In this document: one piece after another, positions 1 through 12,500 of the stretch
Position numbering within the stretch: position 1 is the stretch's first letter
How the letters are laid out: each line of letters begins with the position of its first letter
Assembly (NCBI GenBank): GCA_036897095.1
Contig: JAYMSP010000185.1
Location: forward strand, 1-64,000
From: Plantago elongata
Lineage: Eukaryota > Streptophyta > Magnoliopsida > Lamiales > Plantaginaceae
Direction: 5' to 3'
Length of the DNA: 64,000 nt
Translations under genes and position numbers: made by a program
Notes under the pieces: model-generated
What the model was told of the DNA's origin: nothing
The model's database searches: none
What the model saw: the letters and a program-made list of their open reading frames with translations, nothing else

Positions 1-96
1 ACCACCCCCGCTCGCGGACCAACCCGCCGCACCCTTTCACCAATCACCGGATTCCTTCACGAATAAGGAGGCGGCGCCATACTCGGTAACATTCTC
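1..96 (+). other. Open frame running in from the left edge, unassigned
   Basis: Reading from base 2, a Pro/Ala-rich frame (PPPLADQPAAPFHQSPDS...) stays open across the edge and reaches a possible splice donor near 92 (TCG|GTAAC). Reading from base 1, another frame ends at a TAA at 64-66. The stretch is richer in G+C than the DNA after 240, so it may be the end of a coding exon whose body lies outside the window. I do not recognise the protein, and the strand is a guess. Confidence 0.2.
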
Positions 97-314
97 AATT
101 CTCCTTGCTCATTCCTCTGTTCCTTTCTCCCTTGCTCTGCTCTCTCTGCCCCTCGTTTTCCTCTCTGTTTTCTGCAAGTCCGGCCAGAATTCCGGCCAAA
201 GCGCCGTCATACTCCGGCCAAGTTTTACTCGATTTTAGTGTAGAATTTGTATGTAAAATGGGTGTATTGTTTGAGTTTGTGTTGATTTGATTTGAGTTTG
301 ATTGGGATGAATAA

Positions 315-437
315 GTCACTGCTGAAATGGGTGAATAGTACATCCATTTGAATCTGCCCATTTGAATGTGCATTCAAACACAAAAATCCCCCACCCCCAT
401 CCAAATTGGCATCCAAATCCCCATCCAAACAGTCACT
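315..437. mobile_element. Tourist-like MITE (copy A)
   Basis: Short non-coding element with imperfect terminal inverted repeats: GTCACTG at the left, and AGTGACTG when the right end is reverse-complemented. It is flanked by TAA on both sides (312-314 and 438-440), the target duplication expected of the PIF/Harbinger/Tourist group. Its CATCCAAACAG right arm matches the end of copy E at 63.6 kb. It is shorter and more decayed than the other copies. Confidence 0.5.
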
Positions 438-447
438 TAATGGGGCT

Positions 448-1106
448 CAGATTTACTGTTGAAATGCCTATTCTTGATATTATTTGGTCCAGTTAAAATT
501 AGACACGTGGATAACAATGACATGGGGGAAAAACATGACCATCTTCTTACCACCAGCAATTCACCACCCCTTTTTCCGATCAAAGCTTGTTCACTAAGTA
601 TTTACAGAGAATGAATCACAACTTTAGAGAAAAATCGTTCAAATAAACACCCAATTGATGTACTTATGCTATCAAATAATTAATTGAACCGAAAAAAAAA
701 AGAAACCAATGTGATCCATTCATGATTCATCAATCAAGAATTCTTCAAATCAAGGTTTATCTTACCATTTCTGAATCAGTCGGATCATTTTTCTCCCAAT
801 ACACAATCTCCTGCTTCATCAAATTATTCTCTTGTTACGATTGTTATGGTCAAGAAAGCATCCCCATTTATTATTCTGACTTTGGATAATCCATTTTCTG
901 AAAACATAATTTCTGGATCTGGATGTTTTGGCAGATAAATCTTCTTACCCATTTCAATGGAGGAGGAGAGCATGGTGGTGACTGGTGAGAATTGGAGAAG
1001 ACGATGGTTTCTATTCGGTGTTCTTCTTTATTTTTCAAGTTGTACACGTGTCAAATTTTAATTAGCCCAAACAGTATTATGAGCATGCTGATGAACAGTA
1101 AATCTG
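448..1106. mobile_element. Non-autonomous element with long terminal inverted repeats
   Basis: The left end begins CAGATTTACTGTT. The reverse complement of the right end begins with the same 13 bases and stays alignable for about 65 bp, including TTAAAATT.GACACGTG in both arms. No transposase-like reading frame lies between. No clear target-site duplication was found, so the exact ends and superfamily are uncertain; a Mutator-like or other foldback-type MITE is possible. The right end carries a second copy of GATGAACAGTAA directly outside. Confidence 0.45.
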
Positions 1107-1612
1107 ATGAACAGTAAGAATTGTATAACAATTATCTGACGATCATGTCGTTTAAATGCCCCGATTTAAATGACTGAATATTGATAGGAATTGTAGTGGG
1201 ATTGTTAAAATTGTGTTTGATATAAAATTGTAATTGAATATGGTATTATAGGTTTGTTATATAGGTTGTATAAGAGATAAATGATTGGTGTAAGTATGAT
1301 ATGATTGGTATTGGGATTTAATAAAATATGTATGAATATGAGATTGGTTAATTGTTGATATTTAAGGTTGTTGGAATGATATGATTGGTTTAATTATTTA
1401 ATAATTAGTAGTTTGGTAGTATTCGTATATGGAATAATATTTTTATATATTAAAATGATATTAAGTTACAATAATAAAATTATATTCCAGAATAATCAAA
1501 GCAAATATTAGTGAATGAAATCGTAAGTAATTCAATAAATCGCAAATATTTTTACATTTTTGAGATCTTATAGCAATTTAAAATTAATAAAATTACATCT
1601 GTAAAACAATTT
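1107..1612. other. AT-rich intergenic DNA
   Basis: Very AT-rich sequence without a coding frame, RNA gene or clear element ends. Confidence 0.5.
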
Positions 1613-2790
1613 CATAAGGTTCAAATAAAGTCGTTGGTGATTTTTATAGATATTTGAAAAATAATTTAAACATGGTCAAGAGTGGTCTATATTTATAGAT
1701 ATCGAAAAAATAAAGTTGTTGGTAATTTTTATTTACTTTTTTTTCCCTCAAGTTATGAATTTTTTTTAAGTGGACAAACTTAAATTTTATCTAGGTTAAT
1801 TTGAGTAATTATTAGATGGGTTTTTTACTAATCTTATCTAATCATCTGCATTTCTTTCAATTTTCTTTGGCCAATAAAACCATCAACAACTTCATACAAT
1901 TTTTGTCAAATAGTATATATTTGTGTACTAACCATGCAATAATAATTAAGTGGACCCACGTGTTATTTTCTTCATTTCACTAGTTCATTTGTTTACCTCT
2001 TCATCTTTCTCTTTAAATTTAAGTTTGTCCAATCTAAAACGTCTATAACTTAAAATAAAATAAAAATAAATAAAAATTACCAATAACTATATTTTTTCGA
2101 GATATATAAATAGAGACCACTTCATCTTTCTCTTTAAATTTGATTTTGTCCAATCTAAAATGTCTATAACTTAAAATAAAAAATGATAAAAATAAATAAA
2201 AATTACCAACAACTACATTTTTTCGAGATATATAAATTGAAACCACTATTTACTATGTTTGAATTGTTTTTTCAAGATCTATAAAAATAACTAACAACTT
2301 TATTTGAACCTTAATAAATTGTAAAACGAGTTTCAAAAGTGTAATTTTATTATATTGGGGCAATAATTATAAACTAGCAACATGATATGCTAATCATATA
2401 GGATAATCGGACTGGGGCATCATACACAGATACCGAGTAATGGGTTCGGTTAGCGAGCATCAAACACGGGTACTGTGTATTGGATACGGGTGACGAGTAT
2501 GGGTACGGTTGTCGGGCATTGCTTACGGATACCGAACATCAAACACGGGTGACGAACCTCGAATACGGATACCGAGTAACAAACACGAGTATCGAACATC
2601 GAATTCGAATACCGGACTGGACATCGGACATATACCGGGCAGTGGTTATACATATCAAAATAATAATTCAAACATAGTTGAGAGTGATATCTACTTATAG
2701 ATCTCGAAAATATAAAATTGTTGGTGATTTTTATTTATCTTTTACATTTTTATTTTTCAAGTTATAAACATTTTAAAGTGGACAAAACTA
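1613..2790. repeat. Inverted and direct repeat cluster
   Basis: A roughly 110-170 bp module occurs four times. Forward copies lie near 1613-1790 and 2660-2790; reverse copies lie near 2010-2120 and 2130-2310. Shared landmarks are the string GTTGGTRATTTTTATTTA, a following TCAAGTTATRAA and AAGTGGACAAA (reverse: TTTGTCCAATCTAAAA). The two reverse copies are adjacent tandem duplicates. The arms enclose the 20-bp minisatellite. Nothing in the cluster looks protein-coding; the short reading frames are by-products of the repeats. It could be a nested foldback element. Confidence 0.55.
2415..2636. repeat. Degenerate 20-bp minisatellite, about 11 units
   Basis: Consecutive units keep a 20-base period: 2415, 2435, 2455, 2475, 2495 (19 bases), 2514, 2534, 2554, 2574, 2594, and a longer last unit from 2614. 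A typical unit is GAACATCAAACACGGGTGAC, and neighbours often end GGATACC or GGGTGAC. The array is much richer in G+C and CpG than its surroundings. It sits in the middle of the inverted-repeat cluster. Confidence 0.75.
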
Positions 2791-5700
2791 AAATTTAAAA
2801 ACAAGAAAATTGATGGATGGGAACGTGACAAGTGTCAATAATAAGGAGAATGATTGGAGGTATTTATTGTACTTTAAGGGGCAAATATGTACATTCAACA
2901 CTAAAATTATAGTGATTTAATGAAATAAATTTTATCTAAAGAAAAATATAAGCAAGTAAGTTATATTAACCATATAGTAGATCATATTAGATCATCAACT
3001 CAAAAAAAGTAAAAGAGATTCTCATTCCAAAAAGAATAAAAATGTACTATTATAGGGGTCATAAGGTCCATTCACGTTCAAAATGAATTGATATATTTCA
3101 ACAATTTTTACTCAATAAATTTGAATGAAATGGACTCGCAGTATATTAATGGGTAGCTATATCGTGCCACATATTATATATGTATTATTGATAGAATGTA
3201 AATTTAGTAACATAAATCGTTTATCATACCACTTTAAAAATGCTTGTCGTACAGTAACTATAAAATGTTTCATTCCCTCTACACGACAAATAAGAAAACC
3301 ATTTTGATAGATACAGGTAAGGGCACAATTGAGATTCCCATTGAGACATAAATATCTGGACATGCAGTAACAAGGAAGAGACTTGAACAACATGAATTTA
3401 ATAGTGACTATAAAGTTTTTAAATTTATTCTGTTGTTTCTATTTTAATTATTTATCATGGCCATTACCAATTTAGCAAATAAAAAATGGAAAACATTTGG
3501 ATATGAATGAGACGGGGTCCATCCATAATCTATGGTGAGAGAATAAACTTTGGTCCACCCCACTCCATCCAATCCAATCCAAATTGAGATGGAACGCACC
3601 CCACCCATTACATTCATCATACACTTTTTTTGTCAATATTTAGGTCCTCAACAAGTTGTGCCTCTGCATTTGGAGATTCTACAGGTTGAAATTTCAATCA
3701 AATCAAACCATTCATTGTTATTCGTTGCCATTTCAACATCCATAAAATTTACCATCTCTGCAAATTGCATTTTCCTTCTAATCAATACAAAATACAATTA
3801 CATAAATCACAAGTTGCATGATTCCTGGATTCCTGCTAGCTAATTATGCAACTAGCAATATACAATACCTAATTACAATTGTATATATATATACGAATGG
3901 ACCATGTGAACTGCGTTATACATGACTTGCTGACGAATTTGAAAAAATATCATTTATAAAATTCGTTAACTTTGAATAAACTGACTCGAAATATTGTACT
4001 TTTTTTAATTGATTAAACAAGACTTTTGTTGATTTTCTTAATACCTGTCTTATTATAAATTAAGTTTAAATCACAATAACAATTATCTAAAGACGAATCT
4101 ATATTTTTATTCAGAGACAGACCTATATTTTAAGAAAATTATTAATGTTATTAATCAAAACAGCAATTCTATCGACCTTCAAAAATTTAATTTTTGCAAC
4201 AAGGTTCATTTCGTTAACAACATAGACGTTTTATATATAATAAAAAATTTAGTCCATAAATATCATATACAATTTTGTTAAACATATTCAATTTTTTATT
4301 TTAAATTAATTTGTTATTAAATTTATAGATGTTCGATTTGTTATTTTTGTGCTTTCTTTTACAAGGGGGAATTAGATTGGGAAGAATGAGTAGAACGGAG
4401 ATAATGAATTAGATTGGGAAAAAAGAGTAGAACGGAGAGAAAACGAAATGGGAGTGGAGAAACGTACGAAAGAAGGAAGATACATCGTGCCCTAATTAAA
4501 TTGTAGGAAGTAGGTAATAAGAAAGATGAGGATATAATAATGAAAGAGATAATTATATAAAATTAAATAGAAACATGTGATGGTTGAGTGGCAAGGTGAT
4601 CTATTTGCGAAAGATCCTGATGCAGAATCGATTCTTGGTGTGCCAAGACTTTTTACAATTTAATTTTGGAACACTTAACTAATAATAATTAAATAAAAAA
4701 TTAAAATAAAATTAAATAAAATTGTCAGATTTGTTTAAATATTTTTTTTATTTTAATGGTAAATATAATATTATATTAATATTTATATTTTTTATATTTA
4801 AATATTCAAAATTCCCTATAACTTTATAAATTTAGTACTAAAGAAATACTCTAAGTACGTTACAAAGTAGAGCTAACATATAGAGTCTTCTTAATAAATT
4901 ATGAAATATGAAATAAGTGATTAATGAAGGGAAAGAGCGATTTGAGATAGACCGTTTGATTAAAGACCTAATGATACACATTTAATTATCTGCTGTAAGA
5001 CTAGAAGAGTCCATGATTATTTCAATTCTGATCACACCGTTTTTACATAAATGGATGTGCTATGGGGTACTTAGGAAGGGATAAAATAGGGAATTGGATG
5101 GGATGATACCTACGAAGAATTAATTTGAAAAGTTGAAAATACAGAATATACCATAAAATATCACATAATATCAGGAGTCATGACTTTGTAATAATGGAAT
5201 CAAATGCTGAAGTATATGGAAATATGGAATAATTATCATGATCAGCTACTAGCCCCTACTAAATCTTATTACTTATTAGTAAAATCAGAGCAAGAATCAC
5301 AAAGATTGGAGTGAGGAAATTTTATTCCAATAACCTTGCATTATTACCAACGAAATCGTGAAAATAAACGAGCAAGCCTTCCACAAAGAGTTAAGCTCAT
5401 GGTTATTGTGTCTTGGTTTTCTACAAATAGGCTTTAGATGGTTGGTGTAACAAGAACGGGCCTCTAGGCCGGTGTTGTTATTACATGATTTTGACTCAAC
5501 AAATCTAAGTCCGTTAGTATAATATTGTCTATAATTATTATTTTTTTAAATAGTGAAACGATGAAAAAGTTAGAAAAAATTAAAAAGAGATAGAAAAAGC
5601 AATCTATTATTATACCATCTTGTAAGATATCAATGAGTTCATCAGCTAATTTATTTATTAACTACATAAAAATTAGTGAAATTATCATCTACCAATTTGC

Positions 5701-6823
5701 TCACAACTAGTTAATTTGTTATAAACTAACTTTTTAGTTAGTATTAAATACTAAAATTGAGCATCAAATGAAATATGAATATGTGAAAATTATAATATCA
5801 TCACCCAATCATGTACAAATGTCATACTTCTTTTACATACTATTCAATTTCATATCATATCTATGGTGTAAAGGATTGAACTTAACATGAATATGCCACC
5901 CAAACACTTCATGTCATCCCAAAAATTGACTTTTAATAATTATGAAATATAAAGTCAAATGGGCACCCAAACCTGATATCCAGGTGTGTGAGGTTGAAAC
6001 TCATAACAAAATGTTCGGAATGGGCATAACTATTGTATTATACAAAGTCACAATATCCACTCCCTCATTTGCACACTAATACAATAATAATAATCTAATG
6101 TCAATTACAGGTCAAAATGACATTTCCGAATATTTTAGAAGCTGGAAACTTTCTAAATATATACTAGTTTACCTTGTATAAACATCAAACAACATCCACT
6201 AGTGACTACACCATGTTCTCTAAATATATAAATTTGTTGTTCAATTAATCAAGGTACAAGTGGTAATTAATTAGTAGATGTAGAAACTCGAGTTATTTCT
6301 TCGTCGTTCATTTTTTTTCCCCACGAAAGGTGGTCGTTGCCTTTGACAACAATATTCAGCTACTGCGGCAAGCACGACAAAAATTATGAAATTAAAATTC
6401 TAATTTATTCTACTGTTCTATTTTACTAGTATAAAAACTTAATGATGACGCGCATGCTTGCGCAACAACATGAAGCTACTAAACAAGTAAGCACTCTAAT
6501 TAATTATTAACTTCATCCTAGTCTTACACTCCAGTAATCAGTTAATTGAAAGTGCATGTGACTATGCTTCAAGTTGACAGAATATAATAAAAGGAAAACT
6601 AATAAAAACACCCCAGATAAATCTGCAATTATAGAAAAAGTAAGTATTTAAATTCATGAAAATGAATGATAAATGTGCGACACTTTTTTACATATACATA
6701 TTGCAAGTAATACATCTGCGACAGTGATTTATAAGATAGTCTATTTACTTTCTAAAATGTACAATTTTACTTCCAGAAATCATCATACTAAGTTTACTCG
6801 AACTATTTAATTGGCTAAACAAA
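2791..6823. other. Long AT-rich intergenic stretch
   Basis: No gene is supported. Short open frames (for example 3550-3843) have no recognisable domain and no coding-like composition. A possible tRNA-derived SINE remnant lies near 4570-4670: an A-box-like GGTTGAGTGGCAAGG is followed about 40 bases later by a weak B-box-like sequence. Confidence 0.5.
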
Positions 6824-7091
6824 TAAGTCAAATATGTTAACCGGAGCTCCGATTACCGAAATATGAAAGTCCAAATGTATCACTCGGAGTTTTCACAACG
6901 CCATTTCACTGCACTTTATATTGCACTTTAGGTCATGTATTTTATATATTAGTTTTCTAAGTCAAATATGTTAACCGGAGCTCCGATTACCGAAATATGA
7001 AAGTCCAAGTGTATCACTCGGAGTTTTCACAACGCCATTTGACTGCACTTTATATTGCATTTTAGGTCATGTATTTTATATATTCATTTTC
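6824..7091. repeat. 134-bp tandem duplication
   Basis: Two head-to-tail copies, 6824-6957 and 6958-7091, differ at only about five positions, so the duplication is fairly recent. Each copy contains TAACCGGAGCTCCGATT (6838-6854 and 6972-6988), which also occurs at 52768-52784 beside a palindrome-rich island. No coding frame runs through it. Confidence 0.85.
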
Positions 7092-7704
7092 TATTCAACT
7101 CGATTGGATAATGCTTTGAAGCTGCTTGTACTGGTTCAAAATGAATAAAGATATCAGAGAGAATGAAAGTTCGCGTGTTATCATGCCAATCTACGATTAG
7201 TTATGATTGTTTGGATATTTTTCATTTTTCTACCTTAAACTAGTTCATGTTTTTAGGTTGATTGTGCATGTCAATATATTCGAAGTTAGTTTATTTGGAA
7301 GAGTTTGATTTAATAAGGAAAAACATATTAGTTTGAAAGAATTATTTTCTCATGTGAGACTAATTGATTCTTTGAAGAGAGTTCGAATACACACACACTA
7401 GATATATTTTCGAAAACCTCTATTGTAATTAAGACATGATCTGAACGTTCTTGAATATTTGATTTAATATGTGTTTTCTTTAACTGGAAATCATTTCAGT
7501 TTAGTTCAGTTCGATTTAGTTATAATTTATATATTAATTCAGTCTAGTTCAGTTCAGTAAATTTAAGTTGAAGATAACGCAAACTTACTCCGTAGCGGTT
7601 GAAGAAAAGAAAAAATATATACATGTCTAGAAGTAAATTAATTGATTACATAAGGTTAGAGCATAAATCTGAGTGTTTTCACATGTAGTGTTAATTGGGA
7701 TGAC
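7092..7704. other. Intergenic DNA
   Basis: No gene or clear element seen. It contains a short stretch of decayed AGTTCAGTTC-type repeats near 7500-7560. Confidence 0.45.
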
Positions 7705-8311
7705 TAGGGGTGTTTATCGAACCGAACGAACTGAACATGAGAATTTATCGAACGTTTGTTCGTTAAGAATTTTAGTGTTCATGTTCATGTTCGTGTTCGT
7801 CGAACAACTCATTTACTTGATCATGTTCAGTTCGTTAAGGTTTTCGTTTGTTCGTTAGTGTATGTTAAGCTTTTGTTCGCGAACAGTTCAGTTCGTTTGT
7901 TCGTTAAGACCGTATTCGCAAACAGTTTGTTCGTTGTTAAACCCTAAAAAACAAAGTGAAAAATTATAAAAGGTCACTAAAAACCATATTTCAAGAATAT
8001 CATGATTGCACATAATAATGTCATACATTCATCCTACAGATAATATAAATTAAGACGAGCTACAAGTCTACAACTTCAAAATGGAGTAAAATATATTATT
8101 ATATTATATTACTTACTATATTATATAAATAAAATATATATTATATATTGTTCACAAACAGTTTGTGAACTACCGAACAATAAATTTTGTGTTCGTGTTC
8201 GTATATTAACAAACGTGTTCGTTAACAGTTCGAATAGCTCAATATCGAACACGAACTCAACGTTGACTGAAATTTTCGTAAAATTAACGTTTGGTTCGTT
8301 AAACACCCCTA
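7705..8311. mobile_element. hAT-like non-autonomous element with TTCG/CGAA subterminal repeats
   Basis: It starts TAGGGGTGTTTATCGAAC and ends in a matching inverted end, GTTCGTTAAACACCCCTA. The termini TAGGGGTG/CACCCCTA are typical of plant hAT elements. Both subterminal regions are packed with GTTCG/CGAAC motifs in both orientations, the kind of repeated site hAT transposases bind. No transposase frame is present. Flanking 8-mers match only partly, so the target duplication is uncertain. The right half (about 8010-8311) recurs at 32003-32315. Confidence 0.55.
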
Positions 8312-8439
8312 AGATCACCGTAGAACTACTTGACAATTTCAAACGCGCACCCGACTCGTTTGCTTAAAAATTGACCTGGGCCGACCCATGCACATATAAC
8401 ACAAGCAGTTCATAGGGACTATATATTCTTTGGCCCGGC

Positions 8440-9515
8440 CGGATTTTGAGAGGATTCACGCCTAATTTCCGAATCAGTTATCACTTCCACTTCTAATTTC
8501 GGGTCTAGTACATCAACCGATTAACGCCTATAGACTCCGGCAGGTAACAATTTTATCAATTTCCTTCGTCGTTGCTTTGTTTTCCTCTGAATTCGTTGCT
8601 ACTGGAAGTTATGCATTCAATCAGTACTGTTTAGATTGATCTAATATTTTGGTTTATCTGAATTCGGTGATCTAGGTATGTAAGTATGTTGTCTGATTCG
8701 TCAGATCATTTATCTTTTTTTCTTACCCGAGTTTCCTCAAACAAGCAGATGATCCGGCTGCAATTCACTCCGCCATTGGGGTTTCTGGTTTTATATAGCA
8801 TTTGGAGATAGAGCTTTTAATTATACGAAAAGGATTTGGCATGATTTGAGCTGCCAATCCCCAATTCCCCATAAAGGGATTATTTATCTGGTTAATTTTC
8901 GGTTGGAGTTGTTTCAACTTGTTTCAGAGGGCCTAACTGTTAGACAAATGATAATTAGGTGAATGTGACTAACACTTGTGTGGGTGTAGTTGTTCCTAAT
9001 TTTAAGGTGGGTCTTACTCTTACCTTTGGTGATTGGACTGTCAAAGGGAATTTGCTGTCTAGTTCTGGTTACGTACTTACGGTCATTTCAGGCTAATTAA
9101 GTTTAACACATCGTGCAAGAATTGGGTTATTCTGTTGGCAGTAACTGTTAGTAATAATCAAAGCATGTAGCATATATTGTTAGTTTGTTACATACCGGTT
9201 ACTCAGAACTGCTTAAGTGTGTTGCATAAACTCCCAAGTCCCATCCATGATTGGATAATCCTGATAAATATACTTGAGATTTTGGGCAGCACACATTGTT
9301 GGACCTGGAGCCAACTTGGCTCAAGAAAAGTGTTCTATAGCAGGCCTTGATAATCTTTAACAAGGCTCTGTCTGGTCATTTGAATTTATATTGTATCTGC
9401 ATTCACTGTTCACCTTCCAACCACTCGACTAAGAATAATTGGCTTCTATTTACTAGTTTGGGTGTTGAGCAGCAAAAGAGAAGGGCAGTTAGCATCATTT
9501 GGCAGAGCTGAAGTT
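8440..9515 (+). other. Probable SRP19 5' leader with an untranslated-region intron
   Basis: A donor CAG|GTAACA at 8543/8544 and an acceptor GGCAG|AGCTG at 9505/9506 would splice a short leader exon to the ATG ten bases downstream. This is inferred from splice-like signals only. The transcription start is not defined. Confidence 0.4.
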
Positions 9516-12500
9516 ATGGATGTTGATGTACAGAACATTAAGAAATGGATTGTCTTTTATCCAATCTACATCAACTCAAAGAAAACTCTAGCTGAAGGTC
9601 GCAGAATAAATGCTAGTAAAGCCTGTGAAAATCCTACCTGCACGGAGATTTATGATTGCTGTGCACACCTTAAGCTTCCGTGTGTGATTGAGGTACTTAT
9701 CATATTGTTATTTCAATTGCTTGAAAATAGATGGTCGGAGTTAAATAGCCTGTCATTTTGCTATTGCATAAATGTCAGAAAGAGAAGGCTTATCCCCGGG
9801 ATTTTATGCAACGTGGAAGGGTGAGGGTGATGTTGAAAAGAGATGATGGGAGCCTCTCCAATCCCGCTATAGCTACGCGTAAGTGCGCTTGATTTATAAT
9901 GTCTATCTGCAGTTTATCTAGTTAAATCATTGTTCACAGTTCACATATCAATTAATAAATCAGCAGACAAGTGAAAGTAGTGCTGAATACCTAGTTTATG
10001 TCTTTTATCTACTGAAATTCATGGCTACAATGTACTAATGCTTTCCCTTATGTGTGCACATGATGTACTTGGAACTTTAACTGTTCTACATCTGATTCAT
10101 ATATATTGTTTAAAGTAGAAATGCTACAGGATTTATGAGAGGTTGGAATTTAAGATTATTTTACCCTCTATGTGTCGCAGTCATATGGTCACTTGTCTAA
10201 TGCAGATGGAATTATTAATTTCTTGATCATTACCTAGCATTTTAATAAGTTAAGAGGAAGGCCATTTCACCAAAATGCGCTGTTTGGTTGTTTGAAAAAC
10301 ATGATATATTCTCCAGCTATGTTTTCTTTGTATATGGTGAGTGTGAGTCTACTTGCCCAAACTTCATACTAATATCATTTTGTCTCTCACAGCATACAAA
10401 TTTGCCACTATATCTGTACTTGAAAGTCCTTTCTACTTCGCATTGTACTATTTTATGTATTTAGTGGTTAGAATATAAGAGATATGATTGATATTGGTAA
10501 ATTGGTTACTGTCCATTGTGACTTGCATCAGAATATATACACAGTGCATACACAGGTAATGAAGGAAAGAATATATTTTTGCTAATCACATTGATAAGCT
10601 ATCCCACTAATTATCACTAATCACGTTATTAGAATCTTCTTCCTTAATACGCCCCCGCAAAATCGACGTGCCATCCGCCACTGAGATTTTGGACCGCAAG
10701 GACAAGAACCGAGGTCGAGCAAAGGTTTGGTTAGTGCGTCATCCAACTGATCTTGTGTATTGACATATGCAACAGAGAATAATCCTTTGCTGGACAGATC
10801 ACGAACAAAATGCAGGTCCAAAGCAATATGTTTCATCCGGGAATGCATGACGGGATGAAGTGCAAGTCGTGTAGCGCCAAGATTATCACAAAGTAGGCGA
10901 GGAGGCGAAGGCAATGAGATGCCGAGTCCTCGAAAAAGATGAGAAATCCAACACACTTCAGCCGCTGTAGAAGCGAGGGAATGATATTCAGCCTACGTCG
11001 ACGATCGTGCAACACCAGTTTGCTTGCGAGAACGCCAAGATATTGGACTAGACACGAGGAAAATCACATAGGCAGATGTCGACTTGCCATCAGTCAAGTC
11101 ACCGCCAAAGTCAGAGTTCGAGTATGCCGTGAGGGACAAGGATTGTGGTGTACGAATCAACAAACCATGATGTAAACTCCCTTTCAAATAGTGAAATAAT
11201 CGTTTTACGGCTAACCAGTCATGTAAGGTAGGAGAAGACATGGCTTGAGCAAGTCGACTGACTGTGAAGGAAATGTCAGGACGAGTCAATGTTAAATATT
11301 GCAAGCCACCAATAGCGCGCTGATACTCAGAAGGATCAACAGATCCAGAAACCGAAAGAGTTGATGAAGGAGTCATCGGTGTGCAAACAGCTTTAGCACC
11401 ATCCATACTATGTCGACGCAAAAGATCAACAGTATACTTGTGTTGGGAAAGGAATAAGCCTTCATGACAACGGGCAACTTCAACTCCAAGAAAATATGAT
11501 AGTGCACCAAGGTCCTTCACAGCAAAATGCTTTTCGAGGTGTGTAATGAGTGCATATATGAGAGATGAGTTTGAACCAGTAAGAATTATGTCATCCACGT
11601 ATACCAACACCAACAAATAGTCATGAGAATGGTTGTAGATAAATAGTGAAGTGTCTGCTTTAGATTGGTGAAAACCAAAGGAACTCAAGGCAGAGCTTAG
11701 AGCCTGGTACCACGCTCGCGGGGCTTGACGAAGTCCATAAAGTGACTTCTTGAGAAGACAAACATGATTCGGTTGAGTTTGATCGATAAATCCCGGTGGC
11801 TGGACCATGTATACCGGTTCAGTGAGTGAGCCATGTAGGAAGGCATTACTTATATCAAGCTGGCGAAGATCCCATCCATGAAACAAAGCAATATGAAGAA
11901 CCGTGCGGATAGTTACCGGTTTGACCGGGCTGAATGTCTCGCAATAATCTAGGCCGGGGCGTTGATGAAATCCTTTAGCGACAAGCCGAGCTTTATATCG
12001 ATCAATAGTACCATCCGATTTCCTTTTGATAGTGTAAACCCATTTACACCTATTATATTGCCAATAGGAGGTGCTGGGACAAGATCCCATGTGCCATGTT
12101 TAGAAAGAGCAGTGTATTCTTCTGCCATAGCATTGCGCCATCGAGAATCTTTAAGAGCATGTGAGATTGTTGTAGGGGGCACATCTGGCGGGAAGGGATG
12201 TTTAGTAGCAACATGAGCTTGCGGGCGACGATGTGAAGTGAGGGAGGTAATGAAGTCACAAAGTCATTAAGACGAGTGAGAGATTCCCAGTTCGATCACT
12301 ACGGCGCACATCATTAAGTGCGGCAGGTGATTGAGAAACTGGACTAGAGATGGAATTCATTTCACTTGCTGCAGAATGTTGAGGAGGAGGTGAAGATGGT
12401 GGGTCCATGCTTGTGGATGGACTTGACTCAATGGATGGCTGAGAAGTAGATGGTCCAATAGTGGAAACTACCAGGTCAAGTGGGGATGTGGAAATTTTGG

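Noticed and set aside
95-373. 92-codon minus-strand frame at the left edge
   Set aside because: It crosses the copy A MITE, has no recognisable domain, and its composition follows the repeats.
2450-2700. Open frames on both strands with repeated Tyr/Thr/Arg content
   Set aside because: They are translations of the 20-bp minisatellite, whose period is not a multiple of three.
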